From Arachis hypogaea (taxonomy: Eukaryota; Streptophyta; Magnoliopsida; Fabales; Fabaceae): DNA of 64,000 bases. Position 1 is the stretch's first letter, and every line of letters begins with the position of its first letter. The notes below the pieces were generated by a model, which saw nothing but the letters and a program-made list of their open reading frames with translations, had not been told where the DNA came from and made no database searches. The DNA lies in contig NC_092051.1 of assembly GCF_003086295.3 (NCBI RefSeq), positions 77,508,445 through 77,572,444 on the forward strand, given 5' to 3'. The position numbers and the translations under genes are program-made. Shown here one piece after another: positions 21,923-34,941 of the stretch.

Positions 21923-24900
21923 TCACCGTAGGCTGCACCTTTTAGCATGGGGACTTTTATCCTCAGCAAAATTTAATGCTGCTGCAACCCTAGTATTTAT
22001 GACCTGCTCCACCAACTCTTCTAATTCTTCAACCAATATCGGGCTCTCTTGAGATTTTACCTTTGCAACTGCTGGTTCAACCTCTAGAGTAAATATATCT
22101 TCCTCAATAAATTTAGAAAAGCCAAGGCTGAATGATGGTGTAGGAATGTCATGTTTTAGAAATGATGCTGTGTTGGCAACCATCATTAATCCAACATCGG
22201 CTTAAGAGGGTGGATGACTACAAGGTGACATAGAAAATAGTATAAGAATACACAGAAAATATTGAAAAAGAATTATATTGTGTAGAACTTACACTTTAGA
22301 AGGAGCTACTGGCTCATTAGATTCTTGTTGAGGTTGTTCTTCAGTATGTTCCTCTGTTGGTGTGTTTTCAGCAAGTTCATGAGGTTGTGGAGTACTGCAA
22401 GTTTACAGAAAAGGAATCAAATTAAAAAAAACGAAGCAATTACACTTCAATTCGTAGGAAATACACTAAATAAGAACCAAATACAACGCTATTTTAAAAA
22501 TACATGTAACTCATTAAACCATGCATAAATACACCTAAAGACAAACCATATATACTGAAAGTATTATTCCTTATGCATTAATAGTTTCTTCAGTATATTC
22601 CTTGTTGGAACACTTTCCAGTAGTTGGTTGATTTTGCAGAGGGCTTGAAGCTGTTCTTTCTGATGGAGGTGAAAATATTTAAGGTGGAAGTCTAATGAAG
22701 ACAAAATAAAAATGTTAATATTGAGTAAACATTCAGGTGAAAATGATTAATTTAAAAAATAGAAAATTGAAAGTTGGAAAACTCACATGTCGAGTGGTTC
22801 TGATTGAGAATGAGTCTCTTTCCGAAGAATAATCATTTTTCTTGAGGATTACTACCTATTATTGCTTCTAGAACAAGAGCTGGTTAATTTAATGATTCTT
22901 CTTGTTCCTTGAACCTGAAATACACTGAAATCATCTCACCAATACACCTCAAGCATTCAATAGAAACATAAATTCTATTTTATGAGAACTTACATAGTTG
23001 ATTTTTTTTTCTTTTCTTTTTGCTACCTTTCTACAGTTGAATATAAAGTCTTAAAGGGATTTTTTTTTCTAAAAAAAATATATATAGAATTAGAAGCAGA
23101 ATATGGTAACACAAGAATTAAGAAAATGGCAAGAGAAATAGAAATTACATGTTATCACTTGGCTTATTTACACTGCTCTGATAACTTGTCTGTGTTTGAA
23201 ACACAGGATTATTTTTAATTGCCAAATTCACATGCAGCATTCTAAGGACAAAATAAACATTATTAAGTAAAACTAGAGTAATTAATTACATTAGGGTTTA
23301 GGAAATTTTAGCAAACAAAGGATTTCACATATTGAATCTTATGTTTACAATGAAACATAGTGAGTTTCTATGGAGTGGGGCCCACCTTCTGGTGTATCTG
23401 TGGAATTTTGCTACATCCTGGAAAGGCAAACAATTATCAGGCAAAAAAACACAATAAACTTAGCAAATTACACTGAAAAGCAAAATATACTTTTGTGCAG
23501 GCTTATCATCTGTTTTTTTTTTTCATTTTTTCTTCTCTTATTTGTTATATTTGTTTAGTTTTGACAGTACATGCAAAAAATTATAATAACAAATAAAATT
23601 TTGATGAAAAAAAAAGCATAGCGTTACAATGATTGTTTCTGAATCTTACACATTATTAGAGTCAGTTTCTTTTTGGGAAGATGAATCCTCAACATGTTTC
23701 TTTTTTTTTTATTCAATCCTGGAAAAGGAAACAATCTTCAGTCAAATAAACACAATAAAATTGACAAATTACACCGATAATAAAACTTACTCTTTTACAG
23801 GCTTGTGAATTTTTTCTTCAATCTTCTTTTCTTATTTCCTCCATTTCTTCGCTTTTGACAACACATGCAAAAAATTCGGTTAAAAAACATAAAATTTTCA
23901 CAATAAAGAAAAACATAGTATTTCAATGATAGTTTTTGCATCTTACTCATCATCAGATTTAGTTTTTTTTTTTTTTCAGAAAATGAATCCTCAATAATGT
24001 GCTTTCTTTTTTTCAGATTGCATCCCTGAAAGCAAAGAATCATGAAGCAAATAAACACAACAAAATTGATAAAATATACTCGAAAGTAATGCATACTTTT
24101 TTGTAGGATTGTGAATATTTTTCTTCAATCTTCCTTTTGTTATTTGCTCCAGTTCTTCACTTCTGACAATAAATTGGAAACATTCTATTAATAAATAAAA
24201 TTTTGATATAAACAGAAAATATAGCATTCTAGTGATAATTTCTGAATTTTACTCATCATCAGATTCAGTTTAGTTTTAAAAAGATGAATCCTGAACAATG
24301 TGCTTCCTTTTTATGGATTCCATCCTAGACAGCAAACAATAATCAAGCAATAAACACAGTAAAAATGGCAAAATATACTGAAAAATAATACTTACTTTCC
24401 TGCCTTTCTTGTTGGTTGTTTTCTTGTTTCTGGTGCCTCCTCTGAGTCTTTTTTAGAATTAGACTCAGAGTGAATAACACTATCACTTTTTGAAAAAATA
24501 TTCTTCTTCTTTTGTGGTTTCTTCTTTATCTCCCTCTTTTCTTCATTTTTTATTCTCATCAATTTGTCTTTCAGTTCTGCACTTTTCATGATGCCCAAAA
24601 ACAGGTAAAATATTAGTTTACATCATATATATAAAACAAATACACTGAAATTAAAGAAAAAATTCTGTTAAGTCACCATATGATCTTTAATCCTAGTTTC
24701 TATCCTCTGAAGCAGTAACTCCCTAGTCCAATGCTGCAACCACGGTGGTCTAGGAATTGTATCCACGGGCCTGTTTTTTTGTGTGGATTCATGAAAATAT
24801 ACAATCATGAGAGCATAGAGGCAACTATGAACAGCTTTTTTTCTTTTTCAATATGTGCTCACTGATTCCCTTGATGAGGAAGTTGAGGACATGACCACTC

Positions 24901-25519
24901 CAATTCCACTCACGTATGGTGTCCACATTAAAAATCAGCAGTATGTGAATTGGAGAAATCTTGTTTATGGTTATCGACAACAAGAAGGACATATGAATGT
25001 AGAGGATGAATGTCCTCTTGAATTTCAGCACTAATCTCCATCATCGAGTCTGTCAATTGCTTCAAAGTAGTGCCTTGGAAGCTTCTAAAATCTTCCTTGT
25101 CCTCCTCACTAAGCTCTTGAAATTTAACTCTTCCTGGAAGGAGCGACCCTACAAAAGCAGCAAAAATATTTCAATAACACAGATATAATGTAAAAATACA
25201 CCGAAATAATTAACATAATAGATTACAAAGAATGCAAGTATAACAGTTTATGTAATCAGTTACCAGATGCATTCAAGCCAAGAGTATCTCCTATATTTTC
25301 TTGAGTGATGTTGAATCTACCGTACCGAGTGTCCAACGTGGTTTTCATCAGATCAAACGAATATGCCAACTCTTTTAAGAGGTTATGCGGCACATTCATG
25401 GGAGGGATGTGAATCAAACCACCAAATTCCAATTCCTGGACAATGGCTTTCTTGTCATGACTCATGTTTTGGAATTTATCATGAAGGAGTCTTGTGGAAC
25501 ATCTCAAATCATGAGTTTT
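21923..25519 (-). pseudogene. Multi-exon gene of a Mutator-like segment, degenerate
   Basis: Several minus-strand pieces look like exons of one gene. 25519-25264 encodes RCSTRLLHDKFQNMSHDKKA... and is bounded by TTTACAG and GGTAACTG splice-like sites. About 25150-24674 encodes, in two frames, pieces such as NVDTIREWNWSGHVLNFL and ELLLQRIETRIKDHM. 24598-24392 is Lys/Glu/Ser-rich. 22186-21923 contains TPSFSLGF followed by an acidic helix. From memory, this order of motifs occurs in peanut proteins annotated as plant-mobile-domain or Ulp1-family transposon proteins. I do not see the Ulp1 catalytic His-Asp-Cys set. At least one frameshift and the repeat expansion at 23480-24410 suggest it is no longer functional. 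The function of such genes is unknown to me. Confidence 0.5.
23480..24410 (-). repeat. Tandem ~300 bp units containing mini-exons
   Basis: Three to four units with anchors near 23485, 23780, 24083 and 24380, each with 'ttactTTT(T)aCAGGCTTGTGAATTTTTTCTTCAATC'-like text in shorter variants, a 'catcatcagatt(c/t)agttt' block and a 'gatgaatcctcaa' block. On the minus strand each unit shows pyrimidine-AG acceptors and GTAAG-like donors around short Lys/Glu/Ser-coding segments. I read this as tandem duplication of an exon pair. Confidence 0.6.
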
Positions 25520-25671
25520 CTGTAAACAAACGAGAATAATCTAAATAGATTATATTTATACAAAAAAAATTGAGTTAGTCTAAGATATATGTACTTACAT
25601 TTTATTTTGGTTTAGGGTTCATGCATGCCATTTTTTCTATAACGAATAAAAAATAAGGTTAATAGATAAGA

Positions 25672-26130
25672 ACAGCACCAAGTACACCTCAATTCACAAG
25701 AAATACACCAAATTACGAGCCATATACAACGCTATTATTTCTTCGTTACATCACACAATGTGATTTTCAAAAAGAGATTCAACTCAATCAAACATACATC
25801 AAATGACACCAGAAGAACTATAACAAAACTCTATGGGTTTATTACAACAAAAAATGACAAAAACACCAAGTGCACCTCAAATTACAAGAAACACACTGGA
25901 AGACAAACCGAATACACCGCTATTATTTTTTTATTACATGAAATAATGTGAGTTCAAAATGATATTCAACTCAATCAAACATGCATAAAATGACACCAGA
26001 AGTACAAGAATAACATTCTATTTATAGTTACAGCAAGAATAGGACAACATCACCAATTACACCCAAATTAACTTGAAATACACCGAAAGTTTCTAGTTAT
26101 ATCAAGAATAGGAAAACAACACCAATTACA
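25672..26130 (-). repeat. Tandem ~185 bp intronic repeat
   Basis: 'caccaagtacacctcaattcacaag' (25677), 'caccaagtgcacctcaaattacaag' (25863) and 'caccaattacacccaaatta' (26050), each followed in the first two by 'tgattttcaaaaagag / tgagttcaaaatgat' and 'attcaactcaatcaaacat'. A related single copy lies near 22440. They lie upstream of the first recognisable exon of the degenerate gene. Confidence 0.6.
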
Positions 26131-26671
26131 CCAGTTGATAACACGTAAACATGCACAAAAACACATTCAAATCTCTCAAACCCATGAAAATATAGGTTAA
26201 ACTATATGCGAAATAGTATGTAAGACAGTTATCACTGATTGAACAGTATGATGAGAACAATAATATGTACTTTAAAGTAAGAACACATAATGAATCCACT
26301 AAATACACAAAAATATGACTATCTAGCATTTCACGATCAAAATGAAAACGAGAAAAGTGAGAAAACTAGACGATTAGTGAACAGTACCTTTAATAATATT
26401 TTGTCTTTTGTTTTTGTGTTTCTTGATGGAGATTTTGAACTTTGCTTGTAGATTTTCTTGAGTTTTCATGACGATTTTGACAGTTTTTTCAGAGATTTTG
26501 AGCATTGTTTGAATTTTCAGGGTTGGATTTTGATCGAGGAAGAAGAAGCATTTTTCATAATACTGCTCGCACTATTGAACGGTTGAGTGAGAATGTGTTT
26601 ACAGGCACCTTAATGTGAGGTTGGTTTTTGTGGGGCTTGGGCCAACTTGGTTATACTTGGTCACCAAAAAG

Positions 26672-26693
26672 GCTTGTATGTGTAGCAGTCCTC
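26672..26693 (-). repeat. Putative terminal end of the Mutator-like segment
   Basis: The minus strand begins GAGGACTGCTACACATACAAG here, followed by leader-like sequence and then the gene described above. It resembles terminal sequences I recall from peanut Mutator-like elements. A matching inverted end on the left was not found, so the assignment is tentative. Confidence 0.4.
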
Positions 26694-27583
26694 ATATAAA
26701 ATGATGGGAATTTAAAATTATAAGAATCTCCTAAATCAAATTCTGCTATTTAAATATCCTCTTTCTATTATTATATTATATAAATCATCCCAGGGTTTTG
26801 TGGTTTAGGTTAAATTGTAAAATATTATATTCTAGGAGATTTATGCTTTTTTACTTTTGAAAAATAACCATAAATCATGCCAGGGTAGTAGGTGGCCGAA
26901 GTTGACTATAAATCGTCCCAAGTTAAATAGGTTTATATGATTTTGGCCTAAAACATAGTAGCCTGGGATGATTTACTCGCTGGAGGTAAAACACAATAGG
27001 CTAGAATGATTGATGAATGAAAAGTTAAAATATAATAGGCTAGGACGATTTATACAGACAATAAGACTATAAATTACCATTTTAATCTTAAACTTTTTCG
27101 TAATGACTATTTTACCTTTTATTAGCCAATATTACATTTAATCCCTGTCTTTTAGCATAATTACAAGATCTTCACTTGTTTTTCAATGTTTATAAAATTA
27201 CATTTTAACCCCAAGAGCTCTTTACCAATTCGACTTCCGTCATCATTTAATATTAATCATTTAAATTCATACCAAACACTTATAAATTATTTCAATAACT
27301 CATTTTACATTCAATCATTGCTGATTTTTGGACAACAAAGAAGAGATGATGGTGGAGGAGGATCAAGCTTTTTGGTCTCCCATGAAAGGTGATGCAAGGA
27401 TGATGATGTTCTTGGTGAAGATGGGTTGATGAAGATGATCTCTATTCAAGCTTTGGGTAGCTCTCTCTTTTTATTCCTCATTCTCTCAGTGCTCTCTATC
27501 ACTCTAGCTTCTCTTTGAGTTTTGTAACTTACTAATGTTAGCACAAAGAGTCTTATATGAGAATTGAATGGGTGTTGAGGTTG
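26694..27583. other. Spacer with a symmetric six-copy motif; no clear gene
   Basis: A+T-rich spacer. The word AAATCRTCCCAG occurs three times forward (26780, 26869, 26904) and three times inverted (26961, 26997, 27036), giving a large imperfect inverted repeat. At 27340-27430 a short open frame (starting MMVEEDQAFWSPMKGD) might be a remnant exon but I do not recognise it. The right edge is the insertion site of element F. Confidence 0.45.
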
Positions 27584-27588
27584 TTACG

Positions 27589-29225
27589 TGATGAGCGGAT
27601 AATTTATACTCTTTTTGGCATTGTTTTTACATAGTTTTTAGTATGTTTTAGTTACTTCTTATTATATTTTTATTAGTTTTATGAAAAAATTATATTTCTG
27701 GACTTTACTATGAGTTTGTGTGTTTTTCTATAATTTCAGGTATTTTCTGGCTGAAATTGAGGGACCTGAGCAAAAGTCTGATTCAGAGGCTGAGAAAGGA
27801 CTGCAGATGCTGTTGGATTCTGATCCTCCTGCACTCGAAGTGGATTTTCTGGAGCTACAGAAGCCCAATTGGCACGCTCTCAACTGCAGATGCTCTCAAC
27901 TGCTTTTACATAAAAGTCCATACTTTGCCCGAGATTTGATGGCCCAAATTGGCATTTAAACGCCAACCAGAGACCCTTTTCTGGCGTAAAACGCCAGAAC
28001 TGGCACCAGAACTGGTGTTAAACGCCCAAATTGGCATCCAAGCTGGCGTTTAACTCTAGAAAAGACCTATGCACGTGTAAAGCTCAATGTAAAGCTCAAT
28101 GCTCAGCCCAAGCACACACCAAGTGGGCTTCGGAAGTGGATTTCTGCACTATCTGCACTTAGTTACTTATTTTCTGTAATCCTTAGTAACTAGTTTAGTA
28201 TAAATAGCACTTTTTACTATTGTATTCGTATTATCTTATGCCATTTTTCACTTTTGGGAGGCTGGCCATTCAACCATGCCTAGACTTTTTCTCTTATGTA
28301 TTTTTCAACGGTGGAGTTTCTACACCTCATAGATTAAGGTGCGGAGCTCTGCTGTTCTTCATGAATTAATGCAAGTACTATTGTTTCTCTTTCAATTCAC
28401 GCTTACTTCTTCTCCAAAATATACTCTCGTACTTAATTCAGTTAAGTCAGAATGAAGGGGTGACCCGTGACAATCACCCACTATCTTCGTTACTCGCTTA
28501 GCCAAGATCTGCGTGCCTGACAACCACAAGCGGTCTACATGATGTTCAACGTAGTCATTGGACGACAGCCAGAGTATAGTCTCTTGGGTCTCTAATCCAC
28601 GGACCGAGTCCATGAGGTTAGAACCTTCGTGGTAGAGGCTAGAACCAATTGGCAGCATTCCTGAGATCCGGAAAGTCTAAACCTTGTCTGTGGTATTCCG
28701 AGTAGGATTTGGGAAGGGATGACTGTGACGAGCTTCAAACTCGCGAATGTTGGGTGCAGTGACAGTGTGCAATTGAATAGAGAGATCCTATTCCGACGCT
28801 AGTGAGAACCGATAGATGATTAGCCGTGCAGTAGCTGTACCTGGTATTTTTCATCCGAGACGAGAAATCCGACAGTTGATTAACCGTGCAAAAACCGTAC
28901 CTGGTATTTTTCATTCGAGAGGATCATACAGCTTGCCATGGAAGGGAGCACGCATGATTGGAAGAAGACAATAGGAAAGCAGAGGTTCAGAAGCAACAAA
29001 GCATCTTTATTTTATTTTATGTTTTATTTATCTTTTAATTATCAAAACCTCATAACCATTTGAATCCGCCTGACTAAGATTTACAGGATGACCATAGCTT
29101 GCTTCAAGCCAACAATCTCTGTGGGATTGACCCTTACTCACGTAAGTTATTACTTGGACGACCCAGTGCACTTGCTGGTTAGTTGTGTGGAGTTGTGAAA
29201 AGTGTGATCACAATTTCGTGCACCA
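27589..29225 (+). repeat. 5' LTR of element F
   Basis: A 1.64 kb LTR from TGATGAGCGGATAATTTATA to TTTCGTGCACCA. It contains variants of the palindrome GGCGTTTAACGCC at 27955-28070, a TATA box at 28199 and a run of blocks ('gtgacccgtgacaatcaccc', 'cttgcttcaag') shared with the LTRs at 31739 and 38719. Confidence 0.9.
28199..28206 (+). promoter_or_regulatory. TATA box of element F LTR
   Basis: TATAAATA in the context 'tagtttagtataaatagcac', about 610 bp into the LTR. The equivalent place in the solo LTR (about 32350) reads TATAAAAA. This is the likely start region of element transcription. Confidence 0.55.
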
Positions 29226-29231
29226 AGTTTT

Positions 29232-29249
29232 TGGCGCCGTTGCTGGGGA
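29232..29249 (+). promoter_or_regulatory. Primer-binding site of element F
   Basis: TGGCGCCGTTGCTGGGGA, six bases after the LTR end; one substitution from the usual Athila/Tat site. The 1.8 kb that follow (29250-31038) are T-rich leader with no ORF I would defend, up to the gag ATG at 31039. Confidence 0.85.
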
Positions 29250-31038
29250 TTGTTCGAGTTTGAACAACTGACGGTTCATCTTGTTGCTTAGATTGGGTAA
29301 TTTTATTTTATGTTTAAGCTTTTTATTTTTATTTTCAAAAAAAAAGAAATATATTTTTAGTTTTAAAAAAATTCAAAAAAATTTTTAAGAATGAATTCTA
29401 GAGCTTCTTGAGATATGTTGAAGCCTGGCTGGCTGTTAAGCTATGTATAATCTTTTGGACTGAGGTTTCCACTTTCTATTGTAGAAAGGACATGTCTGTA
29501 ATTGTTATGCTAAAGCTTGGCTGGCCATTTGGCCATGTTTAATTCTTTTGGACCGAAGCTTTAGACTAACATTGCATGAATCCTGGAATTCTTATTAAAA
29601 ATTTGGAATTTCTTTATTTTCTCTTTCAAAAAAAATTTTTCGAAAAATATACAAATTTTTTTTATAAAATCATAAAACCAAAAAATTTTGTGTTTCTTGT
29701 TTGAGTCTAGTGTCAAATTTTAAGTTTGGTTTCAATTGCATTCTTTTAATTTTCTTAAAATTTTCGATATTTTAACATGCATTCTGTTCTTTGATCTTCA
29801 AGTTGTTCTTGATGATTTTCCTTGTTTGATCTTTAATCTTTCTTGTTTTGTGTTTTTTTTTTTGTTGTTTTTCATATGCATTTTCGAATTATTAGTGTCT
29901 AAAGTTTAAAAATTTCTAAGTTTGGTGTCTTGCATGTGTTTCTTTTCTTAAAAATTTTCAAAAATATGTTCTTGATGTTCATCATGATCTTCAAGGTGTT
30001 CTTGGTGTTCATCTTGACATTCAAAGTGTTCCTGCATGCATTAATTGTTTTGATCTTAAATTTTTATGTTTTGTTTAATTTTGTTATTTTTCTCTCTCCT
30101 CATTAAAAAAAATCAAAAATAAAAAATAATATCTTTCCCTTATTTTAGTCATAAATTTCGAAATTTTGGGTTGACTTAGTCAAAAATTTTTAAAATTTAG
30201 TTGTTTCTTGTTAGTCAAGCCAAAATTTCAATTTAAAAATTCTATCCTTTCAAATCTTTTTCAAAATCAAATCTTTTTCATTTTTCTTTTAATATTTTCG
30301 AATTCTTTCTTAAAATTTTTTTTCAAAATCTTTTTCGTTTTTCTTTTAATGTTATCGAAAATCTTTAAACAAATTCTCAAAATCTTTTTCTTAATTTTAT
30401 TTCATATTTTTCGAAATCTTTGATAGTATTTAATATTTTGATTAAAAAATTTTAAGCTTGTTACTTTCCTGTTAAGAAAGGTTCAATCTTCAAATTCTAG
30501 AATCATATCTTTTAGTTTCTTGTTAGTCAAGTCATCAACTTTAATTTTAAAAATCAAATCTTTTTAATTTCATTTTCAAATCTTTTTCAAAATAAATTTC
30601 AATCATATCTTTTTCAAAATTTAATTTCAAAATCTTTTCCTAACTTATTATCTTTTCAAAATTTAATCTCAAGTCTTTTTCAACCATCTAATTGACTTGT
30701 TTATTTTAATTTTAAAAAAAAGTTTACTATTTCTTGTTTACATTTTCGAAAACAACTAACCACTTTTTCAAAATTCTTTTTAATTAAATAATTATTTTAA
30801 ATTCTAATTTTATTTTATTTCTTTTCTTAAATTTTGAATTCTAACTTATAATGAAAATAAAAACAAAATATTTTTCTTTTCTTTTAATTAATATTTGAAT
30901 TCGCTCTCTCTGTGTTTGAATTCCTCTTATTCTCTCTCTACCTCATTCTTCTATTCTTCTATTATTCTACTCACATAAAGGAATCTCTATACTGTGACAT
31001 AGAGGATTCCTCTTCTTTTCTGTTCTTTTCTTTTTCAT

Positions 31039-34000
31039 ATGAGCAGGAACAAGGATAAGGACATTCTTGTTGAAGCTGATCCTGAACCTGAAAGGACTCT
31101 GAAGAGGAAGCTAAGAGAAGCTAAAGCACAACACTCCAGAGAGGACCTTACAGAAAATTTTGAAAAAGAAGCAGACATGGCAGCCGAACCCAACAACAAT
31201 GGTGGAGATGCAAGAAAGATGCTTGGTGACTTTACTGCACCAACTCCTGACTTCTATGGAAGAAGCATCTCAATTCCTGCAATTGGAGCAAACAACTTTG
31301 AGTTTAAGCCTCAATTAGTTTCTCTAATGCAGTAAAATTGCAAGTTTCATGGACTTCCATTGGAAGATCCTCATCAGTTTTTAGCTAAATTCTTGCAAAT
31401 CTGTGACACTATTAAGGCCAATGGGATTGATCCTGAGGTCTACAGACTTATGCTTTTCCCCTTTGTTGTAAGAGACGGAGCTAGGATATGGTTAGACTCA
31501 CAACCTAAAGAAAGCTTGAACTCTTGGGAAAAGTTAGTCAATGCTTTCTTAGCCTAATTTTTTCCACCTCAAAAGATGAGCAAGCTTAGAGTGGAAGTCC
31601 AAACCTTCAGACAGAAGGAAGGTGAATCCCTCTATGAAGCTTGGGAAAGATACAAGCAATTGATCAGAAGGTGTCCTTCTGACATGCTTTCAGAATGGAG
31701 CATTTTATGTATATTCTATGATGGTTTGTCTGAATTGTTGATGAGAGGATAATTTATACGCTTTTTGGCATTATTTTTAGGTAGTTTTTAGTATATTTTA
31801 TTCCCTTTTTACTATATTTTTATTAGTTTTTATTCAAAATTCACATTACTGGACTTTACTATGAGTTCGTGTGTTTTTTTCTATGATTTTAGGTATTTTC
31901 TGGCTGAAATTGAGGGACCTGAGCAAAAATCTGATTCAGAGGCTGAAAAAAGACTGTAGATGCTGTTGGATTCTGACCTCCATGAACTCGAAATAGATTT
32001 TCTGGAGCTACAAAAGCCCAATTAGAACGCTCTCAATTGCGTTGGAAAGTCGACATCCTGGGCTTTCCAGCAATATATAATAGTCCATACTTTGTCCGAG
32101 TTGAGATCACGCAAACTGGCGTTTAACGCCAATTTTCTACCCTATTCTGGTGTTAAACGCTAGAACTGGCATAAAAACTGGAGTTAAACGCTAGAAACAG
32201 GCAGCAACCTGGCATTTAACTCCAAGAAAAGTCTCTACACATGGAAGCTTCAATGCTCAGCCCAAGCACACACCAAGTGGGCCCTAGAAGGGGATTTCTG
32301 CACTATCTATCTTAGTTTACCCATTTTCTGTAAACCTAGGTTATTAGTTTAGTATAAAAACAAATTTTAGAGATTTATTTTGTACCTCATGACATTTTAC
32401 ATCAGAACTTGTATTTTCTACTGCATGAGTCTCTAAATCCCATGGTTGGGGGTGAGGAGTTCTACTGTGTCTCGATGGATTAATGCAATTTCTACTGTTT
32501 TCCATTCAATCACGCTTGTTTCTATTCTAAGATATCCACTCGCACTTCAACATGATGAATGTGATGATCCGTGACACTCATTACCATTCTCAGCCTATGA
32601 ATGCGTGCCTGACAACCACTTTTGCTATACTTTAGATTGAGTGTGTATCTCTTTGATTCCTGGTTCACGCATTTGATTGTATCTCCTGACAACAGAGCAT
32701 TCAAATCTGTGAGATCAGAGTCTTCGTGGTATAAGCTAGAATCAATTGGCAGCATTCTTGAGATCCGAAAAGTCTAAACCTTGTCTGTGGTATTCCGAGT
32801 AGGATCTGGGATAGGATATCTGTGACGAGCTTCAAACTCGCGAGTGTTGGGCATAGTGACAGACGCAAAAATATCAATGGATCCTATTCCAACATGAGTG
32901 AGAACTGACAGATGATTAGCCGTGCGGTGACGGTGCATTTGGACCATTTTCACTGAGAGGACTGATGGTGGCCATTGACAACGGTGATCCACCAACATAC
33001 AGCTTGCCATGGAAGGAGCCTTGCGTGCATGAAGAAGAAGACAGTAGGAAAGCAGAGATTCAGAAGACAGAGTATCTCCAAAACCTCAACCTGTTCTCCA
33101 TTACTACATAGTAAGTATTATTTACTTTATGTTATTTACTCCTCATAAATCCAACCATTTTTATTACTAATTTCCTGACTAAGAGTTACGAAATAACCAT
33201 AGCTTGCTTCAAGCCGACAATCTCTGTGGGATCGACCCTTACTCACGTAAGGTATTACTTGGACGACCCAGTGCACTGGCTGGTTAGTGGTACGAGTTGT
33301 GAAAAGTGTGATTTACAATTTCGTGCACTAATTGTCCAAGATGTCATTGGACCACTCTGCTGGTGGATCTCTTTATCTGAAGAAAACACCTGCAGAAGCC
33401 CAGGAGCTCATTGAAATGGTTGCAAATAACCAGTTCATGTATACTTCTGAAAGAAATCCTGTGAATAATGGGATGAATCAGAAGAAAAGGAGTTCTTGAG
33501 ATTGATACTCTGAATGCCATATTGGCTCAGGATAAAATATTGACTCAGAAAGTTAGTATGATCTCTCAGAATCTGACTGGAATGCAAGCTGCACCCGGCA
33601 GTACTAAAGAAGCTTCCTTTGAAGGAGAAGCTTATGACCCTAAGAATCCTGGAATGGAAGAAGTGAATTACATGGGAGAATCCTATGGAAACACTTACAA
33701 TTCTTCATGGAGGAATCATCCTAATTTCTCATGGAAGGATCAACAGAAGCCTCAATAAAGCTTCAATAATAATAATAATGGTGAGAGAAATAAGTTTGGC
33801 AATTGCAAGCCTTTTCCATCATCTTCTCAACAACAGACAGAGAGTTCTAAGGAGAGCCTCTCTAACTTAGCAACCATAGTCTCTGATCTATCTAAGACCA
33901 CTCTCAATTTCATGACTGAAACAAGGTCCTCCATCAGAAATTTGGAGGCACAAGTGGGTCAGCTGAGTAAAAGAGTTACTGAAACTCCTCCTAGTACTCT

Positions 34001-34859
34001 CCCAAGCAATACAGAAGAAAATCCAAAGAGAGAGTGCAAGGCCATCAATATACCCAAGGTGGCCGAACCTATAGAGGAGGAAGAGACAGTGATTTCTAGT
34101 GAGGAAGACCTCAATGGACGTCCACTGACCACCAAGGTGTTCCCTAATAAGGAACCAAAAGAATCCGAGGCTCATACAGAGACCATAGAGATTCCACTGA
34201 ACTTACTGTTGCCATTCATGAGCTATGATGAGTATTCTTCCTCTGAAGAGGATGGAGATATTGTTGAAGAGCAAGTTGCTCGGTATCTAGGAGTAATCAT
34301 GAAGCTGAATGCCAAGCTATTTGGTGATGAGACTTGGGAGGATAAACCTCCATTGCTCATCAACGAACTGAATGCCTTGGTTCAACTAAAATTACCTCAG
34401 AAGAAACCGGATCCTGGAAAGTTCTTAATACCTTGTACCATAGGCACCATGACCTTTGAAAAGGCTCTGTGTGACCTGCGGTCAGGAATAAACCTCATGC
34501 CACTCTCTGTAATAGAGAAACTGGGGATCTTTGAGGTATAAGCTGCACGAATCTTACTAGAGATGGCAGACAAATCAATGAAACAGGCTTATGGACTTGT
34601 AGAGGATGTCTTAGTGAAGGTTGAAGGCCTGTACATCCCTGCTGATTTCATAATCCTAGACACTGGGAAGGATGAGGATGAATCCATTATCCTGGGACGA
34701 CCCTTCCTAGCCACAGCAAGAGCTGTGATTGATGTGGACAGAGGAGAGTTACTCCTTCAACTGAATGAGGACTACCTTGTGTTTAAGGCTCAAGGATCTT
34801 CTTCTGTGACCATGGAGAGAAAGAAGGAAAAGCTTCTCTTAATACAAAGTCAAACATAG
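31039..34859 (+). pseudogene. gag-protease of element F, broken by stops and a solo LTR
   Basis: Gag runs from the ATG at 31039 (a Lys/Arg/Glu-rich N-terminus), through a retrotransposon gag core (RDGARIWLDSQPKESLNSW at about 31470-31530, FRQKEGESLYEAWERYKQL at about 31605-31665), and is cut at 31738 by the solo LTR, resuming at 33336. In-frame stops follow codons at 31335, 31557 and 34541, and the frame breaks after 33758. The aspartic protease is visible at about 34420-34740: CTIGTMTFEKALCDL, then MPLSVIEKLG, and IILGRPFLATARAVIDVDRGEL. The active-site triplet expected as DLGA/S reads DLRS, so the catalytic Gly is lost. The ORF ends at 34859 and no RT follows. Gag would package RNA and the protease would process Gag; this copy can do neither. 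Confidence 0.85.
31739..33330 (+). repeat. Solo LTR of the F family inside gag of F
   Basis: Runs from TGATGAGAGGATAATTTATA to TCGTGCACTA with ATTGT duplicated at 31734-31738 and 33331-33335. It is homologous to the whole 5' LTR of F but clearly diverged, and includes GGCGTTTAACGCC palindromes at 32113-32235. No internal sequence is present, so it is the result of LTR-LTR recombination after insertion. Confidence 0.9.
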
Positions 34860-34941
34860 CCCCCACACTCAACTTATAAGTTTGGTGTTGGGAGGCCACC
34901 ATTAAGCTCTGAGTTTCTATGAAGTTCTCTAAGAGCTCACT

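Noticed and set aside
27340..27430. Possible host exon starting MMVEEDQAFWSPMKGD
   Set aside because: Too short, no splice structure that holds, no recognised family; kept only as a remark in the spacer entry.
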